Assembly: GCF_026625785.1 (NCBI RefSeq) | Contig: NZ_CP113063.1 | Coordinates: 3,968,001 to 4,032,000 of the forward strand | Direction of reading: 5' to 3' | Length of the DNA: 64,000 bases | From: Gordonia sp. SL306 | Lineage (GTDB): Bacteria; Actinomycetota; Actinomycetes; Mycobacteriales; Mycobacteriaceae | Part shown: piece after piece, positions 1-8,025 of the stretch | How positions within the stretch are numbered: the first letter of the stretch is position 1 | Layout of the letters: the number at the start of each line of letters is the position of its first letter | Made by a program: the position numbers and the translations under genes | Notes under the pieces: model-generated | What the model was told of the DNA's origin: nothing | What the model saw: only the letters and a program-made list of their open reading frames with translations | Database searches by the model: none

Positions 1-1488
1 GGAGAATGGGACCAATCCGCGCAGCGGCTTGGGCGTCACCCCGGGTGGTGCGCCGACGGGAAGGTCGGTCGCGATGATCTGTCGGCTCTTGGTCTCCAGG
101 TCGACGTTGACCAGCGACTTGCTCCCGGTGTCGACGATGTAGAGCTGCGACCCGACCACGGTGATCCCCTGCGGCGACTCGAGACCGTCCACGAGGGTGT
201 CGGTGCCCGAACTCGTCACCGCCGCAACCCGGCCCGCACCCGACTCGGAGACGAGGCAGGTTCCGTCAGCCGCAAACGCGACCCCCATCGGGCGGTCGAG
301 GCCGCTCGCGAGGACGTCGGCCCGACCCGACTGGACCGAATGCACCTGACCCGTACCGAGATCGGCGACCGCAATCGCCCCGTTCGCCGCGACGGCGACG
401 CCGTAGAGCTGGTCGAGGCCCTCGACGAGTACCTCGCTCTCGGCGGCGGCCGGCCGGTAGCGCGATACCGTGCCGTTGCCGGCGACGACGAACTCGCCGT
501 CGCCGGTGGCAGCCATCCCGCGGATGTAGCCGGGGTAGCCGGGGCTGAAAAGCATACCCAGCGTGCCGAGTTCGGCGCCCGGTCGTTTGGCCAGCAGGAA
601 CGTGCCGTCGGCGATGTACAGGGTGCCGTCCGGACCCACGGTGAGGTCGAGGGGCCAGGTCAGTCCGTCGGCCAGGGCAGTACGAGTGCCGCCGTCGCCG
701 AGGATCTCGGTGATCTGCCCGGTGAAGCTCGACACGAACAGTCGATCGCCCACGAAGGTGAGGTTGTCGAGACCCGGTGAGAGCTGGGCCACGAGCGTCT
801 GTGTGCCGTTGCGGGGATCGATTCGCAGGACCTGTCCCGAGGCGACCTGGGTGGACACGATGTTGCCGTCGGAATCGAACTTCACCGAGTCAGGACCGCC
901 GAGATCGGCTGCGACCCTTTCGGGTTCACCGCCGTCGAGGTCGATGCGCCAGATCTCGTTGGCGCCGAGCAGCGGATAGTAGAGTTTGCCGTCCGGGCCG
1001 ACCTCCATGCCGTTGGGCATGGGCAGATCCTCCAGGAGGATCTTGAGGGCACCCCCGGCGGGATCCAGCTCCATCAGGCGGCCACCGGGCCGGCATTCGT
1101 TGACGAAGAGCCTGCCCTGATGGATTGTGATGCCGTTGGCCCCGGGCAGATCGTCGCGCAGCAACCGGGTGGCGCCGCCCGCTTCGCGCACACTGACCCG
1201 TCCGTCGTAGTACTCGGTCACGTACATGTCCCCGCGCGGGTCGAACGCCACGTCGTCGGGCGCGATGATCTCGCTGCCCTTGGCGCTGACGGTCTCCAGT
1301 GCACCCGATTCGAGGTCGAGGGCGCTGATCTGGCTCCCGGCGACCTGCGCGATGTAGATGCGCCCGTCCGGGCCCGTGCGGATGCCGTTCGCCCCGAACA
1401 GTCGGCTCGGCTCGGTCAGTCGCTCAAGGCGCCAGCCATCGGCGAGTTCGTGCGACGAAGTGCTGGTGTAGCGGGCCGCCTGAGTCAA
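1..1488 (-). CDS. SMP-30/gluconolactonase-like NHL beta-propeller protein (C-terminus off window)
   Basis: The frame is open from a TTG at 1486-1488 to the window edge, giving at least 496 residues. A perfect AGGAGG (1495-1500) lies 6 nt before the TTG and fixes the start. The protein is built of repeated blades of the type GPDGRIYIAQV, DPRGDMYVTEYYD, GPDGKLYYPL, GPDGTLYIADG, in which glycine/aspartate turns precede short hydrophobic strands. This is typical of SMP-30/gluconolactonase/LRE and NHL beta-propellers. At roughly 500 residues it is longer than a single SMP-30 domain (about 300), so it probably holds two propellers. No signal peptide is visible, so it is likely cytosolic. Substrate is unknown; lactone hydrolysis is only one possibility. 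It is transcribed away from a 394-nt intergenic region holding an operator-like palindrome. Confidence 0.75.
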   Translation of the reverse strand, partial: MTQAARYTSTSSHELADGWRLERLTEPSRLFGANGIRTGPDGRIYIAQVAGSQISALDLESGALETVSAKGSEIIAPDDVAFDPRGDMYVTEYYDGRVSVREAGGATRLLRDDLPGANGITIHQGRLFVNECRPGGRLMELDPAGGALKILLEDLPMPNGMEVGPDGKLYYPLLGANEIWRIDLDGGEPERVAADLGGPDSVKFDSDGNIVSTQVASGQVLRIDPRNGTQTLVAQLSPGLDNLTFVGDRLFVSSFTGQITEILGDGGTRTALADGLTWPLDLTVGPDGTLYIADGTFLLAKRPGAELGTLGMLFSPGYPGYIRGMAATGDGEFVVAGNGTVSRYRPAAAESEVLVEGLDQLYGVAVAANGAIAVADLGTGQVHSVQSGRADVLASGLDRPMGVAFAADGTCLVSESGAGRVAAVTSSGTDTLVDGLESPQGITVVGSQLYIVDTGSKSLVNVDLETKSRQIIATDLPVGAPPGVTPKPLRGLVPFS

Positions 1489-1613
1489 GGTGGGCCTCCT
1501 GTCCTGAGGAGAGATCAGTGATGGCGACGGTGTCCTGACGGCCGGTGCGTGTAGGCCGGATGGGCGTGATGCAGGCCACAATTTCGCTCGCGTCGGAGTC
1601 TAATCCGGGAACC

Positions 1614-1633
1614 GTAAGATTTACAAGTATTAC
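1614..1633. promoter_or_regulatory. Imperfect palindrome, candidate operator of the beta-propeller gene
   Basis: The 20-bp site reads GTAAGATTTACAAGTATTAC. Its two halves match at 8 of 10 positions, in the pattern GTAA-A-TT...AA-T-TTAC. It is clearly more AT-rich than its surroundings and lies about 125 bp upstream of the TTG start. The shape suits a TetR- or GntR-type dimer, but no regulator gene is adjacent in the window. Confidence 0.35.
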
Positions 1634-1725
1634 TATCCTTGACAGGATGGGAATCACGTTCTCGGCTACGCGCAGTCAGATTATCGAGGGGTGGACGCGG
1701 TGACAGGGCCTTTGCGCCGATGCTC

Positions 1726-1760
1726 GATGACCGTCGCGCAGTATCTGCGCGACGGTCATC
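1726..1760. other. Perfect 15-bp inverted repeat with 5-nt loop
   Basis: Arms 1726-1740 (GATGACCGTCGCGCA) and 1746-1760 are exactly complementary around the loop GTATC. There is no T-run on either side, so an intrinsic terminator is not clear. It lies 60 bp beyond the prs terminator and may act as a back-up or roadblock. Confidence 0.6.
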
Positions 1761-1819
1761 GTCGGTGCGTCACGGCGTCAGATGAGTGGCTTCGGAAGGG
1801 CTGTCGACAACGCACAAAA

Positions 1820-1856
1820 GCGGGCCCTCGCGACGATGGTCGTCGCGAGGGCCCGC
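1820..1856 (-). terminator. Intrinsic terminator of the glmU-prs operon
   Basis: A perfect 17-bp stem (arms 1820-1836 and 1840-1856) closes a 3-nt loop. Read on the minus strand it is followed directly by TTTT. It lies 26 bp beyond the prs stop codon. Confidence 0.85.
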
Positions 1857-1882
1857 TCTCGTGGGGACTGTGTGTGGGGCGC

Positions 1883-2860
1883 CTACGCGCTGCCGTCGAA
1901 CAGGCTCGTCACCGAGCCGTTCTCGAAGACCTCGCGGATGGTCTGGGCGAGCAGCGGGGCGATCGACAACACCGTCAGGTTCTCGAACCGCTTCTCCTCC
2001 GGGATCGGCAGGGTGTCGGTCGCGATGACCTCGCGGGCGCCGCAGTTCGCGAGCCGCTCCGCGGCCGGATCGGAGAAGACGCCGTGGGTGGTCGCGATGA
2101 CGACCTCGCCGGCACCGGCATCCTTGAGCACTCTCACGGCACCGGCGATCGTGCCGCCGGTGTCGATCATGTCGTCGATCAGCACGCAGGTGCGGCCGTC
2201 GACATCGCCGACGACACGATTGGATTTGACCTGATTGGGCACCAGGGGATCGCGCGTCTTGTGGATGAACGCCAGCGGTGCGCCGTTGAGCGCATCGGCC
2301 CACTTCTCGGCGACACGCACGCGACCGGAGTCCGGCGACACCACGGTGACGTTGTCGGTGCCGTAGTTCTCCCGGACATAGTCGGCGAGCTGCCCCTGGG
2401 CATGCATGTGGTCAACCGGGCCGTCGAAGAAGCCCTGGATCTGGTCGGTGTGCAGATCGACGGTGATGATCCGGTCCGCGCCTGCGGCCTTCAGCAGGTC
2501 GGCCATCAACCGGGCGGAGATCGGTTCGCGACCGCGATGCTTCTTGTCTTGGCGCGCGTAGGGGTAGAAGGGCAGGATCACGCTGATGCGTTTTGCCGAT
2601 CCGCGCTTGAGGGCGTCGATCATGATGAGCGACTCCATGACCCACTGGTTCATCGGGTATGGGCAGCTCTGCAGGACGAATGCGTCGGAGCCGCGCACCG
2701 ACTCCTCGAAGCGTACGAAGATCTCGCCGTTGGCGAAGTCCCGCGCCGTCTGCGGTGTCACCTTGATGCCGAGCTCGTCGGCGACGGACTGAGCGAGGTC
2801 GGGATGGGCGCGACCAGAGAACAGCATCAGGTTCTTCTGGTTGTCCGTGGTCCAGGTCAT
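1883..2860 (-). CDS. prs: Ribose-phosphate pyrophosphokinase
   Basis: This enzyme makes PRPP from ribose 5-phosphate and ATP for purine, pyrimidine, histidine, NAD and arabinan-precursor synthesis. The 325-residue protein has the family landmarks in order: the flexible loop FYPYARQDKKHRGREP near residue 105, the metal-binding LHTDQIQGFFD near 140, and the PRPP loop VLIDDMIDTGGT near 230. The start MTWTTDNQKNL is taken because the open frame upstream (to 3103) runs into glmU and carries no conserved sequence. It lies 28 nt downstream of glmU on the same strand, the usual glmU-prs pair, and ends at a strong terminator. Confidence 0.97.
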   Translation of the reverse strand: MTWTTDNQKNLMLFSGRAHPDLAQSVADELGIKVTPQTARDFANGEIFVRFEESVRGSDAFVLQSCPYPMNQWVMESLIMIDALKRGSAKRISVILPFYPYARQDKKHRGREPISARLMADLLKAAGADRIITVDLHTDQIQGFFDGPVDHMHAQGQLADYVRENYGTDNVTVVSPDSGRVRVAEKWADALNGAPLAFIHKTRDPLVPNQVKSNRVVGDVDGRTCVLIDDMIDTGGTIAGAVRVLKDAGAGEVVIATTHGVFSDPAAERLANCGAREVIATDTLPIPEEKRFENLTVLSIAPLLAQTIREVFENGSVTSLFDGSA

Positions 2861-2888
2861 GAAAACTCTTCTGTTGGAGATGTAGCGG

Positions 2889-4370
2889 TCAGGCGCCCGG
2901 CTGGTCGTCTGCCGGGCTGTCGGTCGGTTGGGCCTCGAGCGCGGCACGGGCCGACTCGCTGTCCGGGCGCTTGCGCACCACCCAGTTCTCGATATTGCGT
3001 TGTTGTCCCGCCGACACCGCAAGGGCACCTGGTGGGACATCGTCCCGCAAGACCGTACCCGCTCCGGTGTATGCGCCATCGCCGACCTGCACTGGTGCGA
3101 CAAACATGTTGTCAGAACCGGTGCGGCAGTGGGACCCGATCACAGTACGGTGTTTCGCCACGCCGTCGTAATTGACGAACACGCTCGACGCTCCGATGTT
3201 GGAATACTCGCCGATCGTCGCGTCTCCGACGTAGGTGAGGTGGGGGACTTTGGTGCCGGCCCCGATGTCGGCCTTCTTGGTCTCGACAAAGGTGCCGATC
3301 TTGCCGCCGACGCCGAGTCGGGTGCCCGGACGTAGGTAGGCAAACGGTCCGACCGACGCATTCGCGCCGATCTCCGACTCACTGCCGTGGGTACGGATCA
3401 CCGCGGCGCCTGCTCCGATCGACACGTCGCGCAGGGTGGAATCGGGGCCGATGACCGCGTCGTCGGAAACGGTGGTGGTGCCCAGCAGTTGTGTGCCGGG
3501 TTCGATGCGCACGTCCACGCCGATGGTGACGTCGACGTCGATCCAGGTGCTGGCGGGATCGACGACGGTCACCCCGGCCAGCTGATGGCGCCGCACGATC
3601 CGACGGTTGAGCTCGGCGCCGAGTTCGGCGAGTTGGACGCGGTCGTTGCACCCGGCCACGAGAACCGGATCGTCGACGGTGAAGGCTCGCACGGATCGTC
3701 CGTCGTCGCGGGCGATCGCGATCACGTCCGTCAGATAGAACTCGCCCTGCACATTGTCGGTGGACAGGCGGGAGAGCGCCGACCTGAGGGTCGCCGCGTC
3801 GAACGCATAGACACCTGCGTTGACCTCCGAGATGGCGAGCTGCTCGTCGGATGCGTCCTTGTGCTCGACAATGGCCTGCACCAACGAATCGTTGGTCCGG
3901 ATGACCCGCCCGTACCCGGTCGGGTCATCCGTCCGGAAGCTGGTCAGCGTGACCGCGGCACCGCCGTCCGCGGTGTGGGTGGCGACCAGTGCGTCGAGGG
4001 TCGTCGCGTCGAGGAGCGGTACGTCGGCGGCGGTGACGACGACCGTGCCGTCGAAGTTTTCGGCCAGCGCGGTGAGACCTGCGCGCGCCGCGTCGCCGGT
4101 GCCGAGTGGCCGGTCTTGAACTGCGATCGTGACGTCACGTCCGAGTTCCTCGGCGACCTCGCCGATCATCGCACTGACGCGTTCGCGTTCATGACTGACG
4201 ACGGCGATCAAGGTATCGGGCCCGATGCCGGCGGCACCATGCAGCGCGTGGCCGACCAGTGGCCGTCCGGCCAGGGTGTGCAGGATTTTCGGGGTCTTCG
4301 ACTTCATCCGGGTGCCCGCGCCTGCCGCGAGGACGATCACGGCAGTAGCCGACGAGGACGTCTCCGTCAT
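2889..4370 (-). CDS. glmU: Bifunctional UDP-GlcNAc pyrophosphorylase / glucosamine-1-phosphate acetyltransferase
   Basis: GlmU acetylates glucosamine 1-phosphate and then uridylylates it to UDP-GlcNAc, the entry to peptidoglycan and arabinogalactan-linker synthesis. The N-terminal nucleotidyltransferase shows [19 protein letters not shown] (residues 13-31). The C-terminal left-handed beta-helix shows repeated hexapeptides and the acetyl-CoA site region [15 protein letters not shown]. At 493 residues it has mycobacterial length, and the acidic/alanine-rich tail is typical of that group. A TAACAT hexamer (4379-4384, minus strand) lies 8 nt before the ATG with no Shine-Dalgarno, so the mRNA may have almost no leader. 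It is divergent from the FabG-like gene. Confidence 0.97.
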   Translation of the reverse strand: MTETSSSATAVIVLAAGAGTRMKSKTPKILHTLAGRPLVGHALHGAAGIGPDTLIAVVSHERERVSAMIGEVAEELGRDVTIAVQDRPLGTGDAARAGLTALAENFDGTVVVTAADVPLLDATTLDALVATHTADGGAAVTLTSFRTDDPTGYGRVIRTNDSLVQAIVEHKDASDEQLAISEVNAGVYAFDAATLRSALSRLSTDNVQGEFYLTDVIAIARDDGRSVRAFTVDDPVLVAGCNDRVQLAELGAELNRRIVRRHQLAGVTVVDPASTWIDVDVTIGVDVRIEPGTQLLGTTTVSDDAVIGPDSTLRDVSIGAGAAVIRTHGSESEIGANASVGPFAYLRPGTRLGVGGKIGTFVETKKADIGAGTKVPHLTYVGDATIGEYSNIGASSVFVNYDGVAKHRTVIGSHCRTGSDNMFVAPVQVGDGAYTGAGTVLRDDVPPGALAVSAGQQRNIENWVVRKRPDSESARAALEAQPTDSPADDQPGA

Positions 4371-4485
4371 GTGGCCCGATGTTACGCAGTCGATGGACCG
4401 GCGCCGCGCTCACCCGCCGAAGTGCAGGCCTGATAGAAAACAGTGAGGTGACCAGACCTGGCACGGACAAACGGAGGTACATCAG

Positions 4486-5241
4486 ATGAGCACTCAGAAA
4501 GTCGCGATCGTCACCGGCGCCGCGCGTGGTATCGGCGCGGGTGTTGCCAAGCGATTGGCCGCCGACGGCCTCGCCGTGGCCGTCCTCGACCTCGACGCGG
4601 GCGCCTGTGCGGACACCGTGTCGGCCATCACGGGAGATGGCGGAAAGGCGATCGCGGTCGGCGCCGACGTCTCGAAGGAGGAGTCGGTCAAGGCGGCCGT
4701 GGAGAAGATCGTCGAGGAACTGGGTCCGCCCACGGTTCTGGTCAACAATGCCGGCATCCTACGCGACAACCTCTTGTTCAAGATGTCGGTCGACGACTGG
4801 GACGCGGTTCTGGGCGTGCACCTGCGGGGCGCGTTCAACATGAGCAAGGCGTGCCAGAAGCACATGGTCGACGCCGGCTGGGGACGCATCGTCAACCTGT
4901 CGAGCACGTCGGCGCTCGGCAACCGTGGACAGGCGAACTACTCGGCCGCCAAGGCGGGCATGCAGGGCTTCACCAAGACTCTCGCCATCGAGCTCGGCAA
5001 GTTCGGTGTCACCGCCAACGCGATCGCACCCGGATTCATCGCAACGGAGATGACCGCCGCGACCGCCGAGCGCGTCGGCGTGCCGTTCGAGGACTTCAAG
5101 AAGGCCGCGGCCGCGGAGATCCCGGTGCAGCGCACCGGCCTCCCGGAGGACATCGCACACACCGCATCGTTCTTCGCCAGTGAGGGCGCAGGCTTCGTCT
5201 CGGGTCAGGTCATCTACGTCGCCGGCGGTCCGAAGGACTAG
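4486..5241 (+). CDS. 3-oxoacyl-ACP reductase-type short-chain dehydrogenase (FabG-like)
   Basis: The 251-residue protein is a classical SDR. It has the nucleotide-binding TGAARGIG near residue 10, NNAG near 87, and the catalytic Ser and Tyr-x-x-x-Lys in SSTSALGNRGQANYSAAKAG near residues 139-158. The first acidic residues after beta-2 are LDLDAG, so cofactor preference (NADH versus NADPH) cannot be settled by eye. A strong GGAGG lies 8 nt before the ATG. It is monocistronic and divergent from glmU. SDRs of this kind act on 3-oxoacyl thioesters or other ketones, so the exact substrate is open. Confidence 0.88.
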   Translation: MSTQKVAIVTGAARGIGAGVAKRLAADGLAVAVLDLDAGACADTVSAITGDGGKAIAVGADVSKEESVKAAVEKIVEELGPPTVLVNNAGILRDNLLFKMSVDDWDAVLGVHLRGAFNMSKACQKHMVDAGWGRIVNLSSTSALGNRGQANYSAAKAGMQGFTKTLAIELGKFGVTANAIAPGFIATEMTAATAERVGVPFEDFKKAAAAEIPVQRTGLPEDIAHTASFFASEGAGFVSGQVIYVAGGPKD

Positions 5242-5248
5242 TTCGGTA

Positions 5249-5316
5249 TTCCCGCGCCCTCATCTCGTTCCCGCGCATTCGGTTGGATGAGCGGGAACGA
5301 GACGGGGGCGCGGGAA
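5249..5316. terminator. Large two-part hairpin downstream of the FabG-like gene
   Basis: Outer arms 5249-5259 and 5306-5316 pair over 11 bp. A 3x3 internal loop follows, then inner arms 5263-5274 (TCTCGTTCCCGC) and 5291-5302 pair over 12 bp around a 16-nt loop. It starts 8 bp after the stop codon. There is no T-run, so terminator function is inferred from its position and stability. Confidence 0.6.
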
Positions 5317-5366
5317 CTGCGTCGAACTGCCACCACGACGCTGTGGCACAATCGTCTGCGCAGTAT

Positions 5367-5438
5367 TCCCCCATGGTGTAATCGGCAACACTTCTGATTT
5401 TGGTTCAGGCATTCCAGGTTCGAGTCCTGGTGGGGGAG
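5367..5438 (+). tRNA. tRNA-Gln (anticodon TTG)
   Basis: A full cloverleaf can be drawn. The acceptor TCCCCCA pairs with TGGGGGA (5431-5437) and the discriminator is G. The D-stem is GTGT/ACAC. The anticodon stem TCTGA/TCAGG closes the loop TTTTGGT, giving anticodon TTG. The T-arm is CCAGG-TTCGAGT-CCTGG. CCA is not fully encoded. Confidence 0.95.
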
Positions 5439-5470
5439 CAGATCACGTCGGTTCACACTCGCACCGGATA

Positions 5471-5514
5471 CGGCTGTGGCCCGTTGCTCCGCAAGGAACA
5501 ACGGGCCACAGCCG
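5471..5514. terminator. Bidirectional hairpin between tRNA-Gln and the MFS gene
   Basis: A perfect 16-bp stem (5471-5486 with 5499-5514) closes a 12-nt loop. On the plus strand it is followed by TGTTTC. It sits between two convergent transcripts, the tRNA (+) and the MFS gene (-). Confidence 0.75.
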
Positions 5515-5558
5515 TGTTTCGGGGTCAGGCCGCGATTGATGCGATCATGGCCATCCGG

Positions 5559-7931
5559 TCACGGCACCGCGGGATTCTTGCCCGCGGCCAATCCGATGTC
5601 GGCGGTGTTGTGTTGGCCGGCAACGACTTCGACCTGGATTGCGGCCGGCTCGTACAGGTTGGCCACGATGGTGAACCGGCCGTCGGTCAGTCCGTCGATG
5701 CGGTAGCGGCCGTCGGCGTCGGTGGTGGCCGACGCGACGATGGTCTGGTCGGGACCGATCGCAGACACCGTTGCGCCCTGCAGCGGGGCGCCGCTGTGTG
5801 CGGCTCGCACCGCACCCTGGATACCGCTGGTGGGGGCCAGCAGGATCTCGATGGGCTCGACACTTCGCCCGGCGGCCGCGTCGATGGCCACCAGTTGGCT
5901 TGCCGGCTGGTAGCCGGGCGCGGAAGCGGTGACCGCGACGGTGTCGCCCGCCGACAGACCGGGGATCGCGAAGTGCCCGTCGGCATCGGCATGCGCCTGG
6001 GTCACCACGGCACCGGATTGATCGGTGACGATCAGTTTGGCACCCAGGGCCCGATGGCCGTCGCGGACCCGTCCTCGCAGCACGGAGCCGCCGGCGAGGG
6101 TGAAGTCGCGGTGGGACACCGTGTCACCGACGACGGAGACGGTCATGGCCTTGGGGGCGTGGCCGGGTGCGGTGGCGATGACGGTATAGGTGCCGTCGGC
6201 GACGTCGTGCACGGTGTAGAAGCCGTCGCCGTGGACCGCCGTCGTGCCGACCTGTCGGCCGTGGATGTCGGTGACGGTGATCGCGGCGGTGTCCAGAGGT
6301 GTGCCGTCGCCGGTGATGACGCTCCCGGCGATGCGTGGACGGACCGCCGGTGCGTCGGCGTCACCGACGATGGCCGGGCGCGCGTCCGATGATTCGGCGA
6401 CATCAACCACATCCGTGACATCAACGATATCGGCGTCGCTGGGGGCGGCCGACGGCAGCTTGCCGCTCCGGACGAGCAGCCCCGCGATGAGTCCGCCGAC
6501 CACGAATACCCCTGCGGCCACCGCGAATGCGGTCGTGTAGGAATCCACCGCGGCCATCTGCGCCAGCTCGTTCTGGTTCGAGACGGTGGCCGCGTGGTCG
6601 GTGATGTACGAGGCCGCCGCACTCGACGCGATGGTGCTGAGCAGCGCCGTGCCCACCGACCCGCCGACCTGCTGCATGGTGTTGACCGTTGCCGAGGCGA
6701 CGCCGGCGTCCTCGGGCGAGACGCCCGAGATGGCACCCTGCATCGCCGGGGCCATCGAGGCACCGATGCCGACTCCGAGGATCAGCAGCGCGGGCAGGAC
6801 ATGCGTTGCGTACGAACTGGTTACGGTGATCTGCGTGAGCAGTACCATGCCGCCCGCGGCGATCAGCATGCCGCAGGCCATCAGCCAACGCGGACCGAAG
6901 CGGGGAAGGATCACCGCGGTCGACGTGGTCGCCGTGATCACCAGCATGCCGATCATCGGGAGGAAGGCGAGTCCCGTCCGGATCGGGCTGAACCCGAGGT
7001 TCTGCTGCAGGTAGTAGGTGAGGAACAGGAAGATGCCGAACATGCCGATGCCGGCGATGAACACCACCAGGTAGGACCCGCCACGGGTGCGGTCCTTGAT
7101 CACGCGCAGCGGCAACAGAGCGTGCTTGCTGCGTGACTGCCACCAGATGAATCCGGCCACGAGCACCACACCGGCGATCAGCCAGGTGATGGTTGCCCAA
7201 TCGGCCCAGCCGTTGGTCTCGGCGTTCGAGAAGCCGTAGACGATCGAGAACAGTCCGGCCGACGCGGCGACAACGCCGGGCAGGTCCAGTTTCGGATGGT
7301 GCTCGGACTTGTGCGCGCCGAGGAACAGTACGGCACCCACGAGTGCGATCGCGGCGATCACGAGATTGACGTACAGGCACCAGCGCCAGTCGGCCCACTC
7401 GGTGAGCATCCCGCCGAGCAGCAGTCCCAGTGCGCCACCGCCACCGGCTATCGCGCCGAAGATGCCGAAGGCCTTACCGCGTTCGGCCGGGTCGGTGAAC
7501 GTGGTGGTCAGCAACGACAGGGCGGCCGGAGCGAGCAGCGCGCCGAAGATGCCCTGACCCGCACGTGCGGCGACCAGCATCTCGAAGTTCACCGCGGCGC
7601 CGCCGACAGCCGACATCCCGGCGAATCCGATGAGTCCGATGATGAAGGTGGTCTTGCGGCCCCACAGATCCGACAGGCGGCCACCGAGCAGGAGCAGGCT
7701 GCCGAACGACAGTGCATAGGCGGTGATGATCCACTGCCGATCCGCGTCGCCGAAGCCCAACGATTCCTGGGCGTGGGGGAGTGCGATGTTCACGATGGTC
7801 GCGTCGAGCACGACCATGAGTTGGGCAAGGGCGAGGACGCCCAAGACGACCCAGCGCAGCCGATGATGGCGCGCCTGCTCCGATTCCTTCTCGACGGGTG
7901 CGGCGTCGAGGTCCTCGTAGACAGTGCTCAT
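5559..7931 (-). CDS. DHA2-type MFS drug exporter fused to C-terminal carboxypeptidase-regulatory-like repeats
   Basis: Residues about 25-495 form a 14-helix drug:H+ antiporter. Motifs are LDATIVNIALP in helix 1, GGRLSDLWGRK in loop 2-3, and the antiporter-type glycine-rich stretch IAGGGGALGLLLGG. Beyond a linker (about 495-535) come three 75-90 residue Ig-like units of the CarboxypepD_reg/CNA-B type. Each has the signature DGxYxxxxVxDGTYTV, DGHFAIPGLSAGDTVAV or DGRYRIDGLTDGRFTI. With an even number of helices the tail should be cytoplasmic. GGAGG lies 5 nt before the ATG. It is divergent from a TetR gene with paired palindromes between. Drug or lipid export is likely; the role of the tail is unknown. 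Confidence 0.88.
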   Translation of the reverse strand: MSTVYEDLDAAPVEKESEQARHHRLRWVVLGVLALAQLMVVLDATIVNIALPHAQESLGFGDADRQWIITAYALSFGSLLLLGGRLSDLWGRKTTFIIGLIGFAGMSAVGGAAVNFEMLVAARAGQGIFGALLAPAALSLLTTTFTDPAERGKAFGIFGAIAGGGGALGLLLGGMLTEWADWRWCLYVNLVIAAIALVGAVLFLGAHKSEHHPKLDLPGVVAASAGLFSIVYGFSNAETNGWADWATITWLIAGVVLVAGFIWWQSRSKHALLPLRVIKDRTRGGSYLVVFIAGIGMFGIFLFLTYYLQQNLGFSPIRTGLAFLPMIGMLVITATTSTAVILPRFGPRWLMACGMLIAAGGMVLLTQITVTSSYATHVLPALLILGVGIGASMAPAMQGAISGVSPEDAGVASATVNTMQQVGGSVGTALLSTIASSAAASYITDHAATVSNQNELAQMAAVDSYTTAFAVAAGVFVVGGLIAGLLVRSGKLPSAAPSDADIVDVTDVVDVAESSDARPAIVGDADAPAVRPRIAGSVITGDGTPLDTAAITVTDIHGRQVGTTAVHGDGFYTVHDVADGTYTVIATAPGHAPKAMTVSVVGDTVSHRDFTLAGGSVLRGRVRDGHRALGAKLIVTDQSGAVVTQAHADADGHFAIPGLSAGDTVAVTASAPGYQPASQLVAIDAAAGRSVEPIEILLAPTSGIQGAVRAAHSGAPLQGATVSAIGPDQTIVASATTDADGRYRIDGLTDGRFTIVANLYEPAAIQVEVVAGQHNTADIGLAAGKNPAVP

Positions 7932-7950
7932 CCGAGCCTCCGTTCTAGGC

Positions 7951-8007
7951 GGAGGTATCTCCTCCGGTTGCTGGCACCAACGTACGCCAACCGGAGGCTA
8001 TTCCTCC
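7951..8007. promoter_or_regulatory. Paired TetR operators in the MFS/tetR intergenic region
   Basis: Two copies of GGAGG-N5-CCTCC occur at 7951-7965 (spacer TATCT) and 7993-8007 (spacer CTATT). They are embedded in a wider inverted repeat, CCTCCGGTTG (7961-7970) against CAACCGGAGG (7988-7997). Site 1 lies just upstream of the MFS start region. Site 2 lies at about -35 of the tetR promoter whose -10 is at 8014. Confidence 0.7.
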
Positions 8008-8013
8008 ACTTGC

Positions 8014-8019
8014 TATGAT
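8014..8019 (+). promoter_or_regulatory. -10 hexamer TATGAT of leaderless tetR
   Basis: TATGAT lies 6 nt before the ATG at 8026 and there is no Shine-Dalgarno. Transcription should therefore begin at the start codon. Confidence 0.7.
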
Positions 8020-8025
8020 GTGAGC

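Larger units (their letters stand above)
1489..1882. other. Intergenic region between prs and the beta-propeller gene
   Basis: No gene is supportable here. Reading leftward from prs it holds the prs terminator (1820-1856), a second perfect hairpin (1726-1760), an AT-richer stretch with an imperfect palindrome (1614-1633), and the Shine-Dalgarno of the beta-propeller gene. In M. tuberculosis, prs is followed by lpqT, rplY and pth (from memory); here that neighbourhood is replaced. Confidence 0.6.

Noticed and set aside
2861..3103. N-terminal extension of the prs frame by 81 codons
   Set aside because: It lies inside glmU and lacks conservation. The known prs start MTWTTDNQKN follows.
1691..3175. 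494-codon open frame on the plus strand
   Set aside because: Antisense to prs and part of glmU; no conserved motif; a typical high-GC shadow.
5367..5438. tRNA-Gln as an attachment site of an integrated element
   Set aside because: No integrase, no repeat of the tRNA 3' end and no phage-like genes were seen nearby.
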